Shown piece after piece: positions 12,741-26,800 of a stretch of 64,000 bases of DNA (positions are counted from its first letter, which is position 1; each line of letters begins with the position of its first letter). A program made the position numbers and the translations under genes. The notes beneath the pieces are model-generated. The model ran no database searches, was not told where the DNA came from, and saw only the letters and a program-made list of their open reading frames with translations. This stretch comes from Erpobdella octoculata (Eukaryota; Annelida; Clitellata; Hirudinida; Erpobdellidae): NCBI GenBank assembly GCA_963978895.1, contig OZ022247.1, positions 7,285,568 to 7,349,567 of the forward strand, given 5' to 3'.

Positions 12741-14245
12741 AGATGCAATGAACAAAATAATAAGCTGTTAATTGGGATTATGGTGCGTTGGCATGGACTC
12801 AAGCGACAGAGTCTACGTCTACACCGCTCAAAACAAAAGATGTTCTACTTTTAACTCGTGTAACTACTTTTATTATTGCTGTCAATGCACCGATAATCAG
12901 TCACTCATTATTCATCTTGCAATGACGTACCCACCATAGAAAAAATGAAAAACAATTTATTACCTATTATAACACATTTTATAGTAGGCGCATAAAACAT
13001 TTTATAGTAGGCACATACAACGGGCTTATTGTTTAGCTTCCTCTATAACGGACAGATGTATATATGTGTATCTCTGACTTCATTAGGGGCAAGTTTCGCG
13101 TTCTTTTTCATTTATTTATTTATAGTACGAAAATCTAAACCTTTAGCTATGTCCTGCCATCTAAAAGAAAAATGTGTCTATAGTGATGATTTTGCAGGAG
13201 CAGGGCCTTAATTTTAGGGTTGTCTAAATAGGTCGAGCCGAGGTCAGCAAGGGTCGTGCCGAGGTTTTTGTGTCAAGTTTGCGATAAATGTCAAACATGC
13301 CATATATGGCATTACTACACGCCGGCGAACTGCCACCTGTTAGCTCTAAGTAGCCTATACGTATTTTGAGCGTATGGCCCACGCCTAAGTTGCTGTCTTA
13401 GAACAGACCTAGTGTTAATAATAGTTAATATAGAATAGCAATTATGCAACTACCTTTGTGCTAAAACCAGTCCAAACTTGCTAAAGCTAAAAATTAATCT
13501 GTAATTACGGACCATGAGAAATATCGGTGGCAGAATATTAGTAAATTCGGGCGGGCACTTGATGCCGACTCAAAAATTGCTGCTTTAAGTATTCATGGGT
13601 GTTCGCTAACCAGCATTCTTCGCTTGAGGATACTTCAGTTTGAACATCAAAATTTGTCAGCATTGTCTGCTTTATTCAAATTATAGATAAGGTTGTACTA
13701 ATCGTAATCTGGGTGAGGTCACACAGGGAGACATCCGGTTTACCAGCACATTAGTAAACAGGCTCGGATGAATAGAACCATCCGTCCACAAAACCATAGA
13801 GCATTATGTGGCTTTTCCTTCGGTCAGACCGGTATTCCACAAGGTTTCTTCCAGACAATGTGACTTGGGGAGGGACATTTCAAGAGTTCGGGGGCAGTTT
13901 TTTTTGTAAAAATACCAATTTGAAATTAAACTTGTTTTCAGTTCAAAACATGATTTCAACTAACAACACTAAATAAACACATTAAATAACAGAACCAACA
14001 AAAAAGGTTTTTAGCAAAAAAATATATTTTGGAATTTTTTCTTAGAACGATATAAAACATTTTTTAAGGTAAAAGTTAAATTAATTTTTTTTTCTTTAAT
14101 TTGAAAACATAATATTTTGATTTTGCAATGTAGATTCAGTAAGCAAGTAAAAAATATTTGCTCGCTCCGTCATTCAAAGTTACCATAAGTTTTTGCCCGG
14201 CAATGGATTGCAATCTCAGTAGGGGAAATGCTACTCAATAACGTA
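12741..14245. other. Spacer with diverged interspersed-repeat sequence
   Basis: A 24-bp duplication (CATTTTATAGTAGGC) lies at about 12975-13016. The stretch about 13205-13330 contains GTGCCGAGGTTTTTGTG and resembles about 20320-20420 (GTGCCGAGATTTTTCGCC) in order and spacing, so both are probably remnants of one old repeat family. No gene was found. Confidence 0.4.
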
Positions 14246-15406
14246 GGGGAGATGGGGGCTTTTTGATCTCTGGGGCACATTGATCTTTTGGCAATAACGT
14301 AATAATTTCTAAATTAAAAAAATTGTTTATGGTTTGTATTTGTTTCCGTTCTATTTTTAGTCCTATTTCCTTTTCAACAATCCGCCGCTGAAAGTTGATA
14401 AATACGAAAGTTTGATTTGACCGGAGAAAAGTACATCTTCACAACAGTTGAGTTTCTGTAATTACAAATTAAATAAACATTTTTTCGGGAAAATTAATTT
14501 TGGATTGTATAAACGCATGTCTAAGGCTTATTTTATTGCATACTTTAATTCTCAAACAACATTTATTGATGAGATATCGCCATTTATAGCGTGGTCCATG
14601 TCATAGGGGCTCTTTGATCTGTACCAATATGGGGTACGTTGATCTGTTGATCAAAGTGCCCCTTGTACTAGGATACTAAATGTACGCATTCTCCGGGCAT
14701 TGTAGGTTTAGTGTAGTCTTATAATTTGATATTTTCTATTATTGTTATTGCAAAAACGCAATTCGTTTTCTCTTTAGGTTTTTACAATGGTTAGACATCG
14801 TCAGCGAAAGACAGAGCGAGGTACAACACCTGTTGAAGGGATGAAATATTTTCAGAAGATGGTGAATTATTAATAAAGTTTCTAAAAAGGTAGAGGACAT
14901 CATCATTTAATTTCATTTGTGCAAATGATGACTTATTCCAATTTGAAAAGGATGATGTTGTTTGTAAACTTCCAGACCCAATTCATCATGGCGGGACTGC
15001 TCGAGCCAGTCGTCACTTGGTCTTTGCAGTAGATTTATCCATTTTTCCTAACATGTGTTGAATTTATATAACTTTAATGATTATTATTATTAATAAAAGC
15101 TATTATACCTGTTTTCATGTGTTTTTTGAGAGAACTGGATGTGGGATCGTACTGAATTTTACCTAGGATCAATGTGCCCCATGGGGGGGATCATAGTGCC
15201 CCATATGCGGGGCACTTTGATCTTTTTTAGGGCTTGCACCAAAGTTCAATTTAAAAATAGTTCTCTTACATTATAAAATGTCAAACTTAATTGAATACAA
15301 AGAAGAGATGTTCCTCTCTGTAATTAAAAAAAAAATAGATTTTTTGAACGGCTTGACTGTTATCGCCAAAAAACCTCAAAAGAGATCAAAAAGCCCCCAT
15401 CTCCCC
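14246..15406 (+). mobile_element. pogo/Tigger-like DNA transposon, internally deleted
   Basis: Perfect terminal inverted repeats GGGGAGATGGGGGCTTTTTG (continuing ATCTCT) lie at 14246-14271 and 15381-15406, and the element is flanked by TA on both sides (14244-14245 and 15407-15408). Subterminal GGGGCACTTTGATC-type motifs recur in both orientations. Inside, ATG at 14787 opens MVRHRQRKTERG, which resembles the N terminus of pogo/Tigger transposases (the PSQ-type helix-turn-helix). A later open stretch around 14915-15060 may be the C-terminal end. The DDE catalytic core is missing, so this is a non-autonomous deletion derivative. Confidence 0.8.
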
Positions 15407-15408
15407 TA

Positions 15409-15522
15409 ATGGTTGCATTCAAATCAGCTGTGGAAATAGATACATACCCAGCTGTGACAGAATTGCTGCACATTTTTGCAACACTACCGGTCACCACCGC
15501 ACATAGCGAAAGACACTTTGTT
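15409..15522 (+). pseudogene. hAT transposase C-terminal fragment
   Basis: A plus-strand frame reads YPAVTELLHIFATLPVTTAH then SERHF. This matches the hAT dimerisation (hATC) signature in which LPVTTA-ER-F follows a YP--TLL-ILATL block. It is cut on its 5' side by the pogo-like element and on its 3' side by the telomere-like array, so both boundaries are insertions or rearrangements. Confidence 0.65.
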
Positions 15523-15822
15523 GTTAGGGTTAGGGTAAGGGTTAAGGTTAAGGTTAAGGTTAGGGTTTGGTATTAGGGTTTGGTGTTAGGGTTAGGGTTA
15601 GAGTTAAGGTTAGGGTTAGGGTTTGGTTTTAGGGTTATGGTTTGTTGTTAGGGTTAAGGTTAGTGTTACGGTTAAGGCTAGGGTTAGGGTTATGGTTAGG
15701 TGTTAGGGTTATGGTTAAGGTTAGAGTTAAGGCTAGGGTTAGGGTTATGATTTGGTGTTAGGGTTAGAGTTTGTTTTTACGTTAGGATTAGGGTTAGGTG
15801 GTAGGGTTAGGGTTTGTTGTCA
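15523..15822. repeat. Interstitial telomere-like (TTAGGG)n array, degenerate
   Basis: About 300 bp of TTAGGG mixed with TTAAGG, TTTGG and GTGTTAGGG variants, G-rich on the plus strand. It lies internally, between an hAT fragment and a SINE-like stretch. TTAGGG is the telomere repeat of most animals outside insects, which helps to place the organism. Confidence 0.85.
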
Positions 15823-15844
15823 GGGCCGTCGAAAAGGGGAATGG

Positions 15845-16416
15845 CAGTGATTTTGGCCTGGGCCACCCACTGGTTTTAGGGCTTACCACGACTGGGAATT
15901 AAACACAGGTCGGAATGGTAAACCAACTGTCGTCAACTTTAACTCAAATTTGCTCAGGTCAACTCAGCCTTTTATTCTTAACTGGTCTATAGACTCGTTG
16001 AAATCTAGAATCGAAAAAATCAGTAAGCCAGCTCTGTAGGTCTCCCTTAATTCTATATGCCGCTAATTTCGGCAGGAGTTTGAGATGAGATACCGAATCA
16101 AATGTTTTTTGAAATCCAAGTAAATGACATCGACTGTCTTGTCCGTATCACCTTACTCCACCAGTCAGCACATTTGAGGATGTTAGTAACTAACTGTTGA
16201 GCAGACAGGAATAAATTCATGTTGACTTTTACTAATAAGATTATCAGTTTTAAAACACCTGGTGTAAAGAACTATAAACTTTTATAAAACAAAAAGAACT
16301 GTTGTATTCGTTTATGAGGTTGGGGACGGCGGAGCGATACCATAGCCTATGAGGATCATCCGAGGCTAACTGCACGGGAGGTCGATTTGCCGGTCCTTGT
16401 CTAACTTATGTCTAAC
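15845..16416. other. Spacer with a probable diverged SINE core
   Basis: About 15953-15990 (GCTCAGGTCAACTCAGCCTT then TTATTCTTAACTGGTC) matches the central part of the tRNA-derived SINE at 51760-51805, and the sequence before it (ACGACTGGGAATTAAACAC) sits where a degraded B box would be. The 5' part cannot be aligned by eye. Nothing else is recognised up to the hAT at 16417. Confidence 0.4.
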
Positions 16417-16650
16417 CAGTGATGGTTTTAACTACTTTAAAAGTAGTTAACTACTTTATTTAACTACTCACAAAAAAAGTAGTTAGTAACTATTTCCTAA
16501 CTACTTTTAAAAGCAGTAGTTATTAACTACCTACTTAACTACTGCCTAGTAGTTAACTAGTAGTTAACTACTTTTTAACATTAAAATTTTAAACAAATGT
16601 AATTTCCAATAACAAAATATAATTATTTACATTTTTATTTACACAATCAT

Positions 16651-17480
16651 TTACAAAATGATACTATCAAAAGCATTTACAGAATATCTAAGATGATCTC
16701 TTAAAAAAATCATCATATCAATATGGTTATCAGACAATTTACTTCGTCTGTCAGATAAAATTTGTCCTGCTACACTAAAAAGTCTTTCAACTGCTGCTGA
16801 ACTTGGTAATGTTGAATTGAGCTTTATAAATGCTGCACAAACATCTGGATAATGGAAGAGACTTTGGATGTTCTTGGACGGGTTTGATAAATAATCATTA
16901 AGCTGTTCAGCCAATACATTGTCAAAGGAGTTTGGTATGGTATCCATATAGTCGTACCAATCACATATTTTCACTGCACTGATCATTGTCAACAGAGGTG
17001 ATTGTTTTTGAGGTAGAGCTTCTAGATTTACAACCTGCAAAGATATTTATAAAAACAATAATTAATAAACAATAATTAAACAATAATGCTGTGTATTGTT
17101 AATTGTTAACCAAAAAAAAACCTTTTAACATTTGCAATTAAATACAAGTTAAATAAACCTGTTTTTTCAAGCTCTTGATTCATCTCTTTTATGTAAGCCA
17201 AATATTTTTTTTGCTCATCGGACAAAAAATTCAATTTGAATTGGGGAATTATCGCTGTTGCTAACAGATACTCTTCATTTCCTAAAACAGGACCAAATCG
17301 TTTCTCTATACCCCGAGATAGTGCTTGTATAAGAGGTTTGATGGTTTTTTTTTAACAGGAATGTAATTTTTTTTGTATTCCAATGATGGTCGGAATTATG
17401 TGGCCAATATATGACTTCTCGCTTTGGAAGATATCCATTGCAGTGACTATTGGTTTCATAATCTGAAGAAATGATTTCGT
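16651..17480 (-). pseudogene. hAT transposase, C-terminal half with hATC dimerisation domain
   Basis: Minus strand. From about 17480 the frame reads KPIVTAMDIFQSEKSYIG, then IIPTIIGIQKKLHSC, an in-frame TAA at an A-run near 17354, then IKPLIQALSRGIEKRFGPVL and YLLATAIIPQFKLNFL. After a short intron (about 17035-17129) the last exon (17034-16651) contains LPSSAAVERLFSVAGQILSD followed by RRSKLSDNHIDMMIFLRDHL, the classic hATC motif. The stop in the A-run and the missing central part make it non-functional. The family match is clear, but intron boundaries are my reading. Confidence 0.85.
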
Positions 17481-17780
17481 TCGTTATACTCATACTTGAA
17501 AATTTAAATATAAATAGCAAAAATTAACCATAAGTCTTATTCTAAGCTTAGTATAGTTAGGTTTAACAAATGCTAAAATTAAAATATGATGGTGGGCGCA
17601 CACAGTTGGCAAAAATAAGCTAACAAACCTTACCAAAAGTAAAACACCAAGTAAATTAAACATGTGTAGCATAAAAATAAAAGTTTAAATGATACACGAT
17701 AAAATTATCTAAAAATACTTAAATGCATTAAGGTGAATGAAGTTAGCAACGAAGCGGGAAACGATGTCTATTTTCACTCC

Positions 17781-18452
17781 GAATCGCCACAAATTAATTA
17801 AACAAAAATTAAACTAAACTTGTCCGCCCCTTCAAACAAATGTTTTCTTGTAGAAAAATATAAGTTTGATTGAACAGTGCAAAAATTATTTTAAAATATT
17901 TATTGACACTTTATGAAAAATGCCTTCCACGACTTGACCTTACAAATATGTTACCGACACAGCCAATCAGAAACAAATTAATAAAAAAATAAATAAAATT
18001 ATCCGCCCCTTCAAACAAATGTATTCTTATAGCAAATTCAACGTAGAATTCAAACATCTAATTACATTTTACACTTTCCTAGTGACAAAAAATAATAAAC
18101 GTCATTTACAGAAATGCTTCCGCTTCCAATCGATCCGAATCGCCACAAATTAATTAAACAAAAAATAAACTAAAATTGTCCGCCCCTTCAAACAACTGTT
18201 TTCTTGTAGAAAAATATAAGCTTGATTGAACAGTGCAAAAATTATTTTAAAATATTCATTGACACTTTGTGAAAAATGCCTTCCACGACTTGACCTTACA
18301 AATATGTTACCGACACAGCCAATCAGAAACAAATTATTTAAAAATAAAATAAAATTATCCGCCCCTTCAAACAAATGTATTCTTATAGCAAATTTAACGT
18401 AGAATTCAAATATCTAATTACATTTTACACTTTCCTAGTGACAAATAAAGTA
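17781..18452. repeat. Tandem duplication, unit about 356 bp, inside the hAT
   Basis: Two copies start GAATCGCCACAAATTAATTA at 17781 and 18137 and are about 95 percent alike by eye. Each unit itself holds two related halves that begin TCCGCCCCTTCAAACAA. It occupies the space where the transposase catalytic exons would be expected. Confidence 0.85.
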
Positions 18453-18552
18453 TAATTATGATCAGAGAGCTATCGTTGCCCGAAGCGTTGCTAACTTCCT
18501 GGAGCTAATGCATTAAACTTTCATAATAAAACGATAACTAATATAAACTCAC

Positions 18553-18723
18553 TTTTACATGTTTAAGAAAGTTGAATGAATTGGTAACATTTCCAGAAAT
18601 TCTTTTATGACATGTATCGCATAATGCCGTAAAATTTTTTTCATCGTCCTTAAAAACTACTTCAGTAAAACATTCTTTAATTATTTTGCTATTCATTGTA
18701 ATAGATCGCAACACACTCGTCAC
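18553..18723 (-). pseudogene. hAT transposase first exon with BED-type zinc finger
   Basis: It encodes 57 codons ending at a GTGAGT donor (18552-18547). The residues ALCDTCHKRISG and NSFNFLKHVK give the first cysteine pair and first histidine of a BED finger, with the final His expected in the next exon, which is not recognisable. Its position next to the right end of the element fits the N terminus of a minus-strand transposase. Confidence 0.6.
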
Positions 18724-19225
18724 CTAATCGAAAATCGAACCTAACCGAAAATAATAACAAACTTAAACAAACAACGAAGCGGAGAATGAAAAGGAAGAAA
18801 CAAAGCCAATAAGATAGTGATGTACCAGTACATAAATTGAAAAACACAGATGTCGTAATTGTTTTAAAAAAATTAATAAAGAAAATTAAAGTAGTTAAAA
18901 AAATAGTTAACTACTGTAGTTAATAACTATCTCAAAAATAGTTAACTACTGTAGTTAATAACTATCTCAAAAATAGTTAACTACTAGTTGATAACTAGTC
19001 TCACAAAAAGTAGTTATTAACTATTCCTTAACTACTTTAGAGTAGTTAATAACTAGTAGTTAACTATTTATAGTTAGTAACTACCCATCACTGTGTCTAA
19101 CAATGCCAAAAATGTGAAAAATTTGCAATTTAGTACCTTGATTATTGTTACAAAATAACAAAATACAGGTTTTAATAATTTTTGAGAAAACTAAAAATAC
19201 TGAAGATATAAGAATTAGTAGTTAG

Positions 19226-19903
19226 CAGCGACGGATCTAGGATTTTCTGGTGGGGGGATGATATAACTAAAACTTGAAAAGAAATTTTTTACAAGTTACA
19301 AAACAAACAGTATGCACAAAGACAACATTAAAAGCAGAAGTCAAATTTCTAGAATAAAAAATCTACAGTGCAAAATCAAGACGCCTATTCTTGCTAGCTG
19401 AAAATCTATCAATAACATCATTTGTGTTCTAAAGGCAATGAGTATATAATAATATTAGGCCAGTTAAACGCTCATCTGTGGTTCTGTTCAGGGGCGCAAC
19501 CAGAAAAATTGCTGGAGGTGCTGAAGTTCGAAAATAGAAGAAAGCACGCCGCAGGCAAAATTTTTTTTGACTATCTTCAGTCTGCAGTCGTTTTTTATAT
19601 TTAATAATTTATTAATGATAGAAAAAGGAACAAAAGCCCGCCTAGTTGCGCCCCTGGTTCTGTTGCGCCATGAGCCTTTCAATATCTTCATGGCACTGAA
19701 GCTCCGTTCAGCTGTATATGTAGTAATGGGATTCCCATGCCGGTGTGCACTCTCGTTTCACAGTAATCTAGCGGGGGGTTCATACACCGCATTTCTACTG
19801 GATTCGTCGCTGAATCTGGTGGGACCTAAAACAGACATTTTTTAGCATATACAAATTTTTTTAGTAATCTGGTGGGGCGATGCATCCCCTGGATCCGTCG
19901 CTG
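19226..19903. mobile_element. Non-autonomous hAT element (678 bp), host of a nested MITE
   Basis: Terminal inverted repeats are CAGCGACGGATCTAGG at 19226 and the inverse of CAGCGACGGATCCAGG ending at 19903. Perfect 8-bp duplications GTAGTTAG flank it at 19218-19225 and 19904-19911. No transposase is encoded; sequence near both ends repeats GGTGGGG motifs. It lies 132 bp beyond the end of the larger hAT. Confidence 0.88.
19489..19656. mobile_element. Nested hAT MITE (168 bp)
   Basis: The ends CAGGGGCGCAACCAG at 19489 and the inverse of CAGGGGCGCAACTAGG ending at 19656 are flanked by perfect GTTCTGTT duplications at 19481-19488 and 19657-19664. The element therefore inserted into the 19226-19903 element and is the younger of the two. 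It has no coding capacity. Confidence 0.88.
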
Positions 19904-19911
19904 GTAGTTAG

Positions 19912-20989
19912 ATACTACTTAGAAAATAAAGTTACACACATTTTACAAATTTTTTTAAGTTTTTGCTTCCAGAACTATAAATTTAGGATCATTTGCTTGA
20001 AAACTCAATAACTGAAAATGTGAAATCATTAAAATTCAATATTTAGGTTTTTTTAAATAATGAAGACGTGTTACATGATTTAAAAAAAATTAATTTCCAG
20101 CTTTGAGGTTTTGTGGCCGTTAAGTCCAGTTCTTCACAGATCGGGCCAGGCTTCAATTTTTGTGCCTAAGAACCGGCCAGTTCGGGCCTAAATAACAAGC
20201 CAGACCTGGAAGTTTCGGCCTACAACATGCCGGAGCGGGTCTAAAAAATCCGTGTAGGGCTCTATGGCTTAGAGTCTTAGAGTACTGCACAAGCCAGGCT
20301 AGGCCGTGATTTTAGGGTCTTTGGACAAGCCAAACCTGAAGTCAAGGTGGGACGTGCCGAGATTTTTCGCCAAGTATATAAAAATGTTAAGCCTCTAAAA
20401 ATGGGCCGGGTCCAAATTAGACGGGTAGAGCCAGGCCGTAAAAAATCGGCCCGTGCAGCTACTTTCTACTATGGATGCACGGTTCAAATTTTCTAATTTT
20501 AAGCAAGCGAAGCCGCGAAGGGCACTTCTAGTGACAAGATAAAGAAGGCTATCATGTTAGAACGTGGAAGCACGAGCGTGTGCCGTTAGCGACTTTTTAA
20601 TCGACATTTTTAGAACCTTCGGGGACTAGTGTTATATCCATAGATATCTATGGTTATATCCTGTTAGTTTTACTAGTAACGTACACAGTGCAATCTTTGA
20701 GAAAAATTAACAGTAAATATGGTGTCAGTTAGTAGAAATGATACAGAAAAAATTTAATAACAAAAATACATCTAACAAAATTGACTTATTCATTTTTTAA
20801 TACATTTTGAATTTACCACTGTATTGTCGTTGTTTATTAGAGTTAACATTTAACACATCAAAATATAAATAAATATCACATTTTTCCCGTTTATCGCTAT
20901 ACAATTTCATTTATATACTCATATACTCCTTAAAAACACAGAAATCAGTTATTTTTGCAGATTAAAGCAGATTTGTTTTTTTTTAAAGG
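19912..20989. other. Spacer upstream of the TRMT61A-like gene
   Basis: About 20130-20470 is relatively GC-rich with repeated GGGCC/GCCAGGC motifs and resembles an old interspersed repeat also glimpsed at about 13205-13330. About 20640-20660 holds a short ATAGATATCTAT palindrome. The promoter of the next gene should lie close to 20990, but I cannot point to a specific element. Confidence 0.35.
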
Positions 20990-22854
<1,865 letters not shown>

Positions 22855-23679
22855 TCCGCGTATAATCAGTAATTATCAAACAAACATTGTTTCTGTGACT
22901 GGTTGTTGCTATGACTGATTGGTGAAAAATGTATGTAGGTTTTTATAATATTCAACAATGAATAAATTAAGTTTTCAATTAAACGAGAAAAAGTTTTCAA
23001 CAATTTCATAAGCAGGTATGGAAAGATCACACATAGAAATAAACGTAAATATAAATGTTTACGGTATAAAACTCAAACAAGCTGCAAATGATGAAAAAGT
23101 TTAGAAATAATGAGCCTGCTTCAAAGCTAAGCGTTATTTTCAAATTATATATACATGCTTATACGCTAGTTTATTGTGCAATGTTCCAACCTAACCTGGA
23201 AATTAAAGACAAAAAAATTTAAATAAAGTAAGATGTAACTTAGGTTTAGTTGTTTTTCTTTTGGCCTCTGGGTTTAAGATCATATCTAAGCAATAGGCAA
23301 CACAGTTTACATCAATGAAAGATAAAAATAAATTAAACACAGGATCCATTTCATTCAAGTTACTTCTAACTAACAAGAGGGCTAACATAACAAACTGGTT
23401 AAAACTGTTCCCTGAAAAAGAGATTTATCTAAACGACAGTAGTGAACCGATGGTAGAAAAAAAACATTGTACTCGCGATAATTAGTCAAATGAAGCATCA
23501 TTCTGTTTACAATTCGAAATGCAAATTGGCGTAGGAGGAGTATTTTCAAAATGATTGACATGCTGTCACATGGAGAATTCCACTCATGAATATTCATCTT
23601 AGATTCAACAACAACAACAGAAAAGACTCAAGGTGTCACCTCGCGAGGGTACAGAAAATAGAAATTACACGAAAACTAA
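22855..23679. other. Convergent 3' region between TRMT61A-like gene and atlastin
   Basis: The two genes converge here. AATAAA on the plus strand at 22961-22966 serves the first gene. Nothing else recognisable. Confidence 0.4.
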
Positions 23680-23685
23680 TTTATT
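23680..23685 (-). terminator. Poly(A) signal of the atlastin gene
   Basis: AATAAA on the minus strand, 121 bases downstream of the atlastin stop codon. Confidence 0.6.
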
Positions 23686-23806
23686 GAATAAAAAATCCAG
23701 TAAAAAAAGGTTGAAGGAATGATGATGCACATGAAATCAGGATGGTGGCGATGATGATAGCTTCTCAATCAGCTGCATGAAATTTCCAAAGCTTCGCGTC
23801 TCAGTT

Positions 23807-26800
23807 TTAGGTGTGCTTTTTGGTCAAAACATTGGCAGCTGCTCCAGATACCAAACCAGCTGTTGTCAGCTGGGGCGCTTTTCCGGTCAGACGCTGAAAG
23901 AAATATGGGAGGATGTAGGGATATTTATTGACATGAAAATTTCCAGTATTATAAATTTTATTACTAGTGTAATTAACTACTACAAATCTTACTTTACAAA
24001 ATCTAGAATAAACTCCTAATAATCTGGATTGCCTGTTTCCATGACAACTCATTATGTTTGTCATTTTATTATATAAATATAATAATAAATATAATAAGAA
24101 AGCCTAGAAAGCATGTGTGTGACATCTATAAAAATGAGAATAAGTTAGCAGAAATTCTTAAATCTCATTAGTCATTAAAAAGTCTTGTCCAATTTGAATG
24201 TCTTTCATTTCCCATAAAAATTAATAGTTTAGTGAAAATTTGTAAGATGGGCTTACATACATATATATTAGGGATGTCACGGGTACTCGAACCCGAGTTC
24301 GGTACTACCCGGTCTTTTTCTGATACCCGAACCCGAAAGTGTGCAAATTTGACACCCGAACCCGAAAATGTGAAAACTTGATACCCGAACCCGAAAATGA
24401 GAAAACTTGATACCCGAACTCGAACCCGAAAATGTGAAAACTTGATACCCGAACCCGAAAATTTATAAGCCTAATACCCGAACTCGGAGTTGTGAACAAA
24501 TAAATTTTTATAAAAGCTGTGTCTTAGAGATTAATAAATTACAAGTTTTGTTGACGTAACATATTATACTAATCACGAGCGTAGAAGTTTTGTATTATCA
24601 CCTTTGCGTAACGAATAACACAAATGCGTCATTTTATTAGTGATTGTGTAAACTAGACCACTAATCCGTTTGATTATCAGGCCGGACCGAGCCGCAAACG
24701 AACTAAAATAATTAAGCCTCCTTTGGTCGAAGAAATCGCGGATAGCCATGACTCTAAACTTTTTACTTCAGTTATATAACCTTATATTTATTCATTCATA
24801 TACTCAAAGTTTTTCTGATATAACAAAGACCCTTTGTTATAAAGATAATCTTGCATAATCTTAAACTTTAAATGGCAAAGTCTATAAATGATCTATGCGT
24901 CACAGTCATTTTATTGGCAAATGTGTAAGCTAGGACACTAAAATGCCTGATTACCCAACCGGACCGAGCCGCGAAAAAAATGATTAAATTACAATAATTT
25001 AAGAGGTAACGTATTATACTAATCGCAAGCCATGAAACTTTTGTATTATCACCTTTGCGTAACAAATAACACAAATAGGTCATTTTATTGGTGAGTGTGT
25101 AAGCAAGACCACTAATCCGCCTGATTCTCTGGCCGGACCGAGCCACGAACGAACTAAAATAATTAAGCCTCCTTCGGCCAAAGAAATCACATTATTTGGA
25201 AAGCTAAAAAAAAATAACTTGTTAAAGTTTATTCAATACGTGTAATGTCCAATGGATGAATTGATCGCTCTCGTTTGTATATGTATATACACTAGGTAAA
25301 TTAAAAATCAATCCAGGAATTTGAAATCATAAGCCAGTACCCGAACCCGGCTTTTGGAAAACTACAAACCCGAAAACCTGAGTTTCACAAACCCGAACCC
25401 GAAAACTCTAGTTTCACAAACCCGAACCCGAAAACTCTAGTTTCACAAACCCGAACCCGAAAACTCCAAAAAGTACTACCCGTGACATCCCTAATATATA
25501 TACATACATGCATACATACAATTACAGACATACATACAACATGCCCCTTAATTTGTCAATACCAACCTGGTAGCAGAACTTGCTGATTTCATCCATCATG
25601 TCGCCTGCCCATCTGTGTTGGCCTGTGTACCTGCAGTAGCCCCAGACGAAAAGACATACGATACTTAAAAGCATGAGCAAGTTACACAGCCTTACAAAGC
25701 TGTCGAGCCCAGCGAGGGCGAAAAACATGGATAAGGTGTAAACAGCCACTGCCAGGACGATGAAAAAGAGAGGCGTTTGTACTGCAGTTGTTATGTTCTT
25801 TGCCTGAAAAATTTTTAGCAAACAAGTGAAACAACGTCAATCAAGCTTGCATCTTGTTTATCAACATCTCAAATTTAAAAAAGCACTTCCCATTAAGTTT
25901 TCATCCAAAAAAATATCGTCATAAAACATCCACTTTTAATGCATCAATTTACTGTATTAAATTCAATATGTTCCTAATAATCTGTGAATAACACTACAAT
26001 TACTCCTCAATGTTGAAATATTGCATTAAAAATGTTGTAATGCCTTTAATGTCTAAATTTTGTTGGCTTCCATTAGTCTCGCGAGACAATGGAATTTAGT
26101 GCCCCAAGAGAGTGTGCGATCCTGGCCCTGCAGCTTCTGTCGTGGCTGTACAGGCCCACATGTGAGAGGCAGTCTCCACTGCACTTCCGACACAAGAAGG
26201 AAGCATCAGTGGCTGGCCAATCCTCTCTATTCTTTCTCTTAGCGCACCTCTCATCAGCGAGCTGCTGCAGTTTTTCCTCTTCAGCCTGAAAGTCAATGCC
26301 TGTCTCCAGCCAGACTAGCCTCTGGCAAGATCCACTCAGCCATTCATATATATGGCCAGGGCTTTGAGGTCTCTCATGCAGACATCTTTAAATCAGAGCT
26401 GAGGCCGGCCTGCAGATCTTTACCCGTGGCTTGTTCAGAGTATAGGATGTTCCTGAAAAGTTTGCTCTTCTCCATCTTACACACATGTGAGTCAACGTTG
26501 GCAGATGAGAGTTGCCATGCAGTAAACCTTTGCATGCTGTAGAAACTACATTGTTTGTGACACGATCCTACTATTGAATTCCGAGTATGTGAAATACGCT
26601 CAATCGTTTCTAAATATTGCATTCAAAATGCTGTAATGCCTTCAACCTGACCAGATGAAATTCTACAAATAAATAATGAAAACATGAAAACCTGGTTGTT
26701 CAACTTCTGAGCTGAGTACATCTCCAGGAGTTCTTTCTCTAATTTCTTTTCATAAATGGCACAGAACTCATCGCCGCCCATCTTACGAGTTGTCCTTTAA

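Larger units (their letters stand above)
16417..19093 (-). mobile_element. hAT DNA transposon, 2.68 kb, degraded, with perfect 8-bp target duplication
   Basis: The ends read CAGTGATGG at 16417 and CCATCACTG ending at 19093, flanked by perfect TGTCTAAC direct repeats at 16409-16416 and 19094-19101. An 8-bp duplication with CAG-type termini is diagnostic of hAT. About 150 bp at each end is packed with AGTAGTTAACTAC motifs in both orientations, probably transposase binding sites. Transposase pieces lie on the minus strand (BED finger near 18553-18723, core and hATC at 16651-17480). The middle is filled by a tandem duplication (17781-18450) in place of coding sequence. Intact duplications suggest a fairly recent insertion of an already defective copy. 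Confidence 0.9.

Noticed and set aside
15523..15822. TTAGGG repeats as a true chromosome end
   Set aside because: Degenerate and flanked on both sides by non-telomeric sequence including genes; interstitial.
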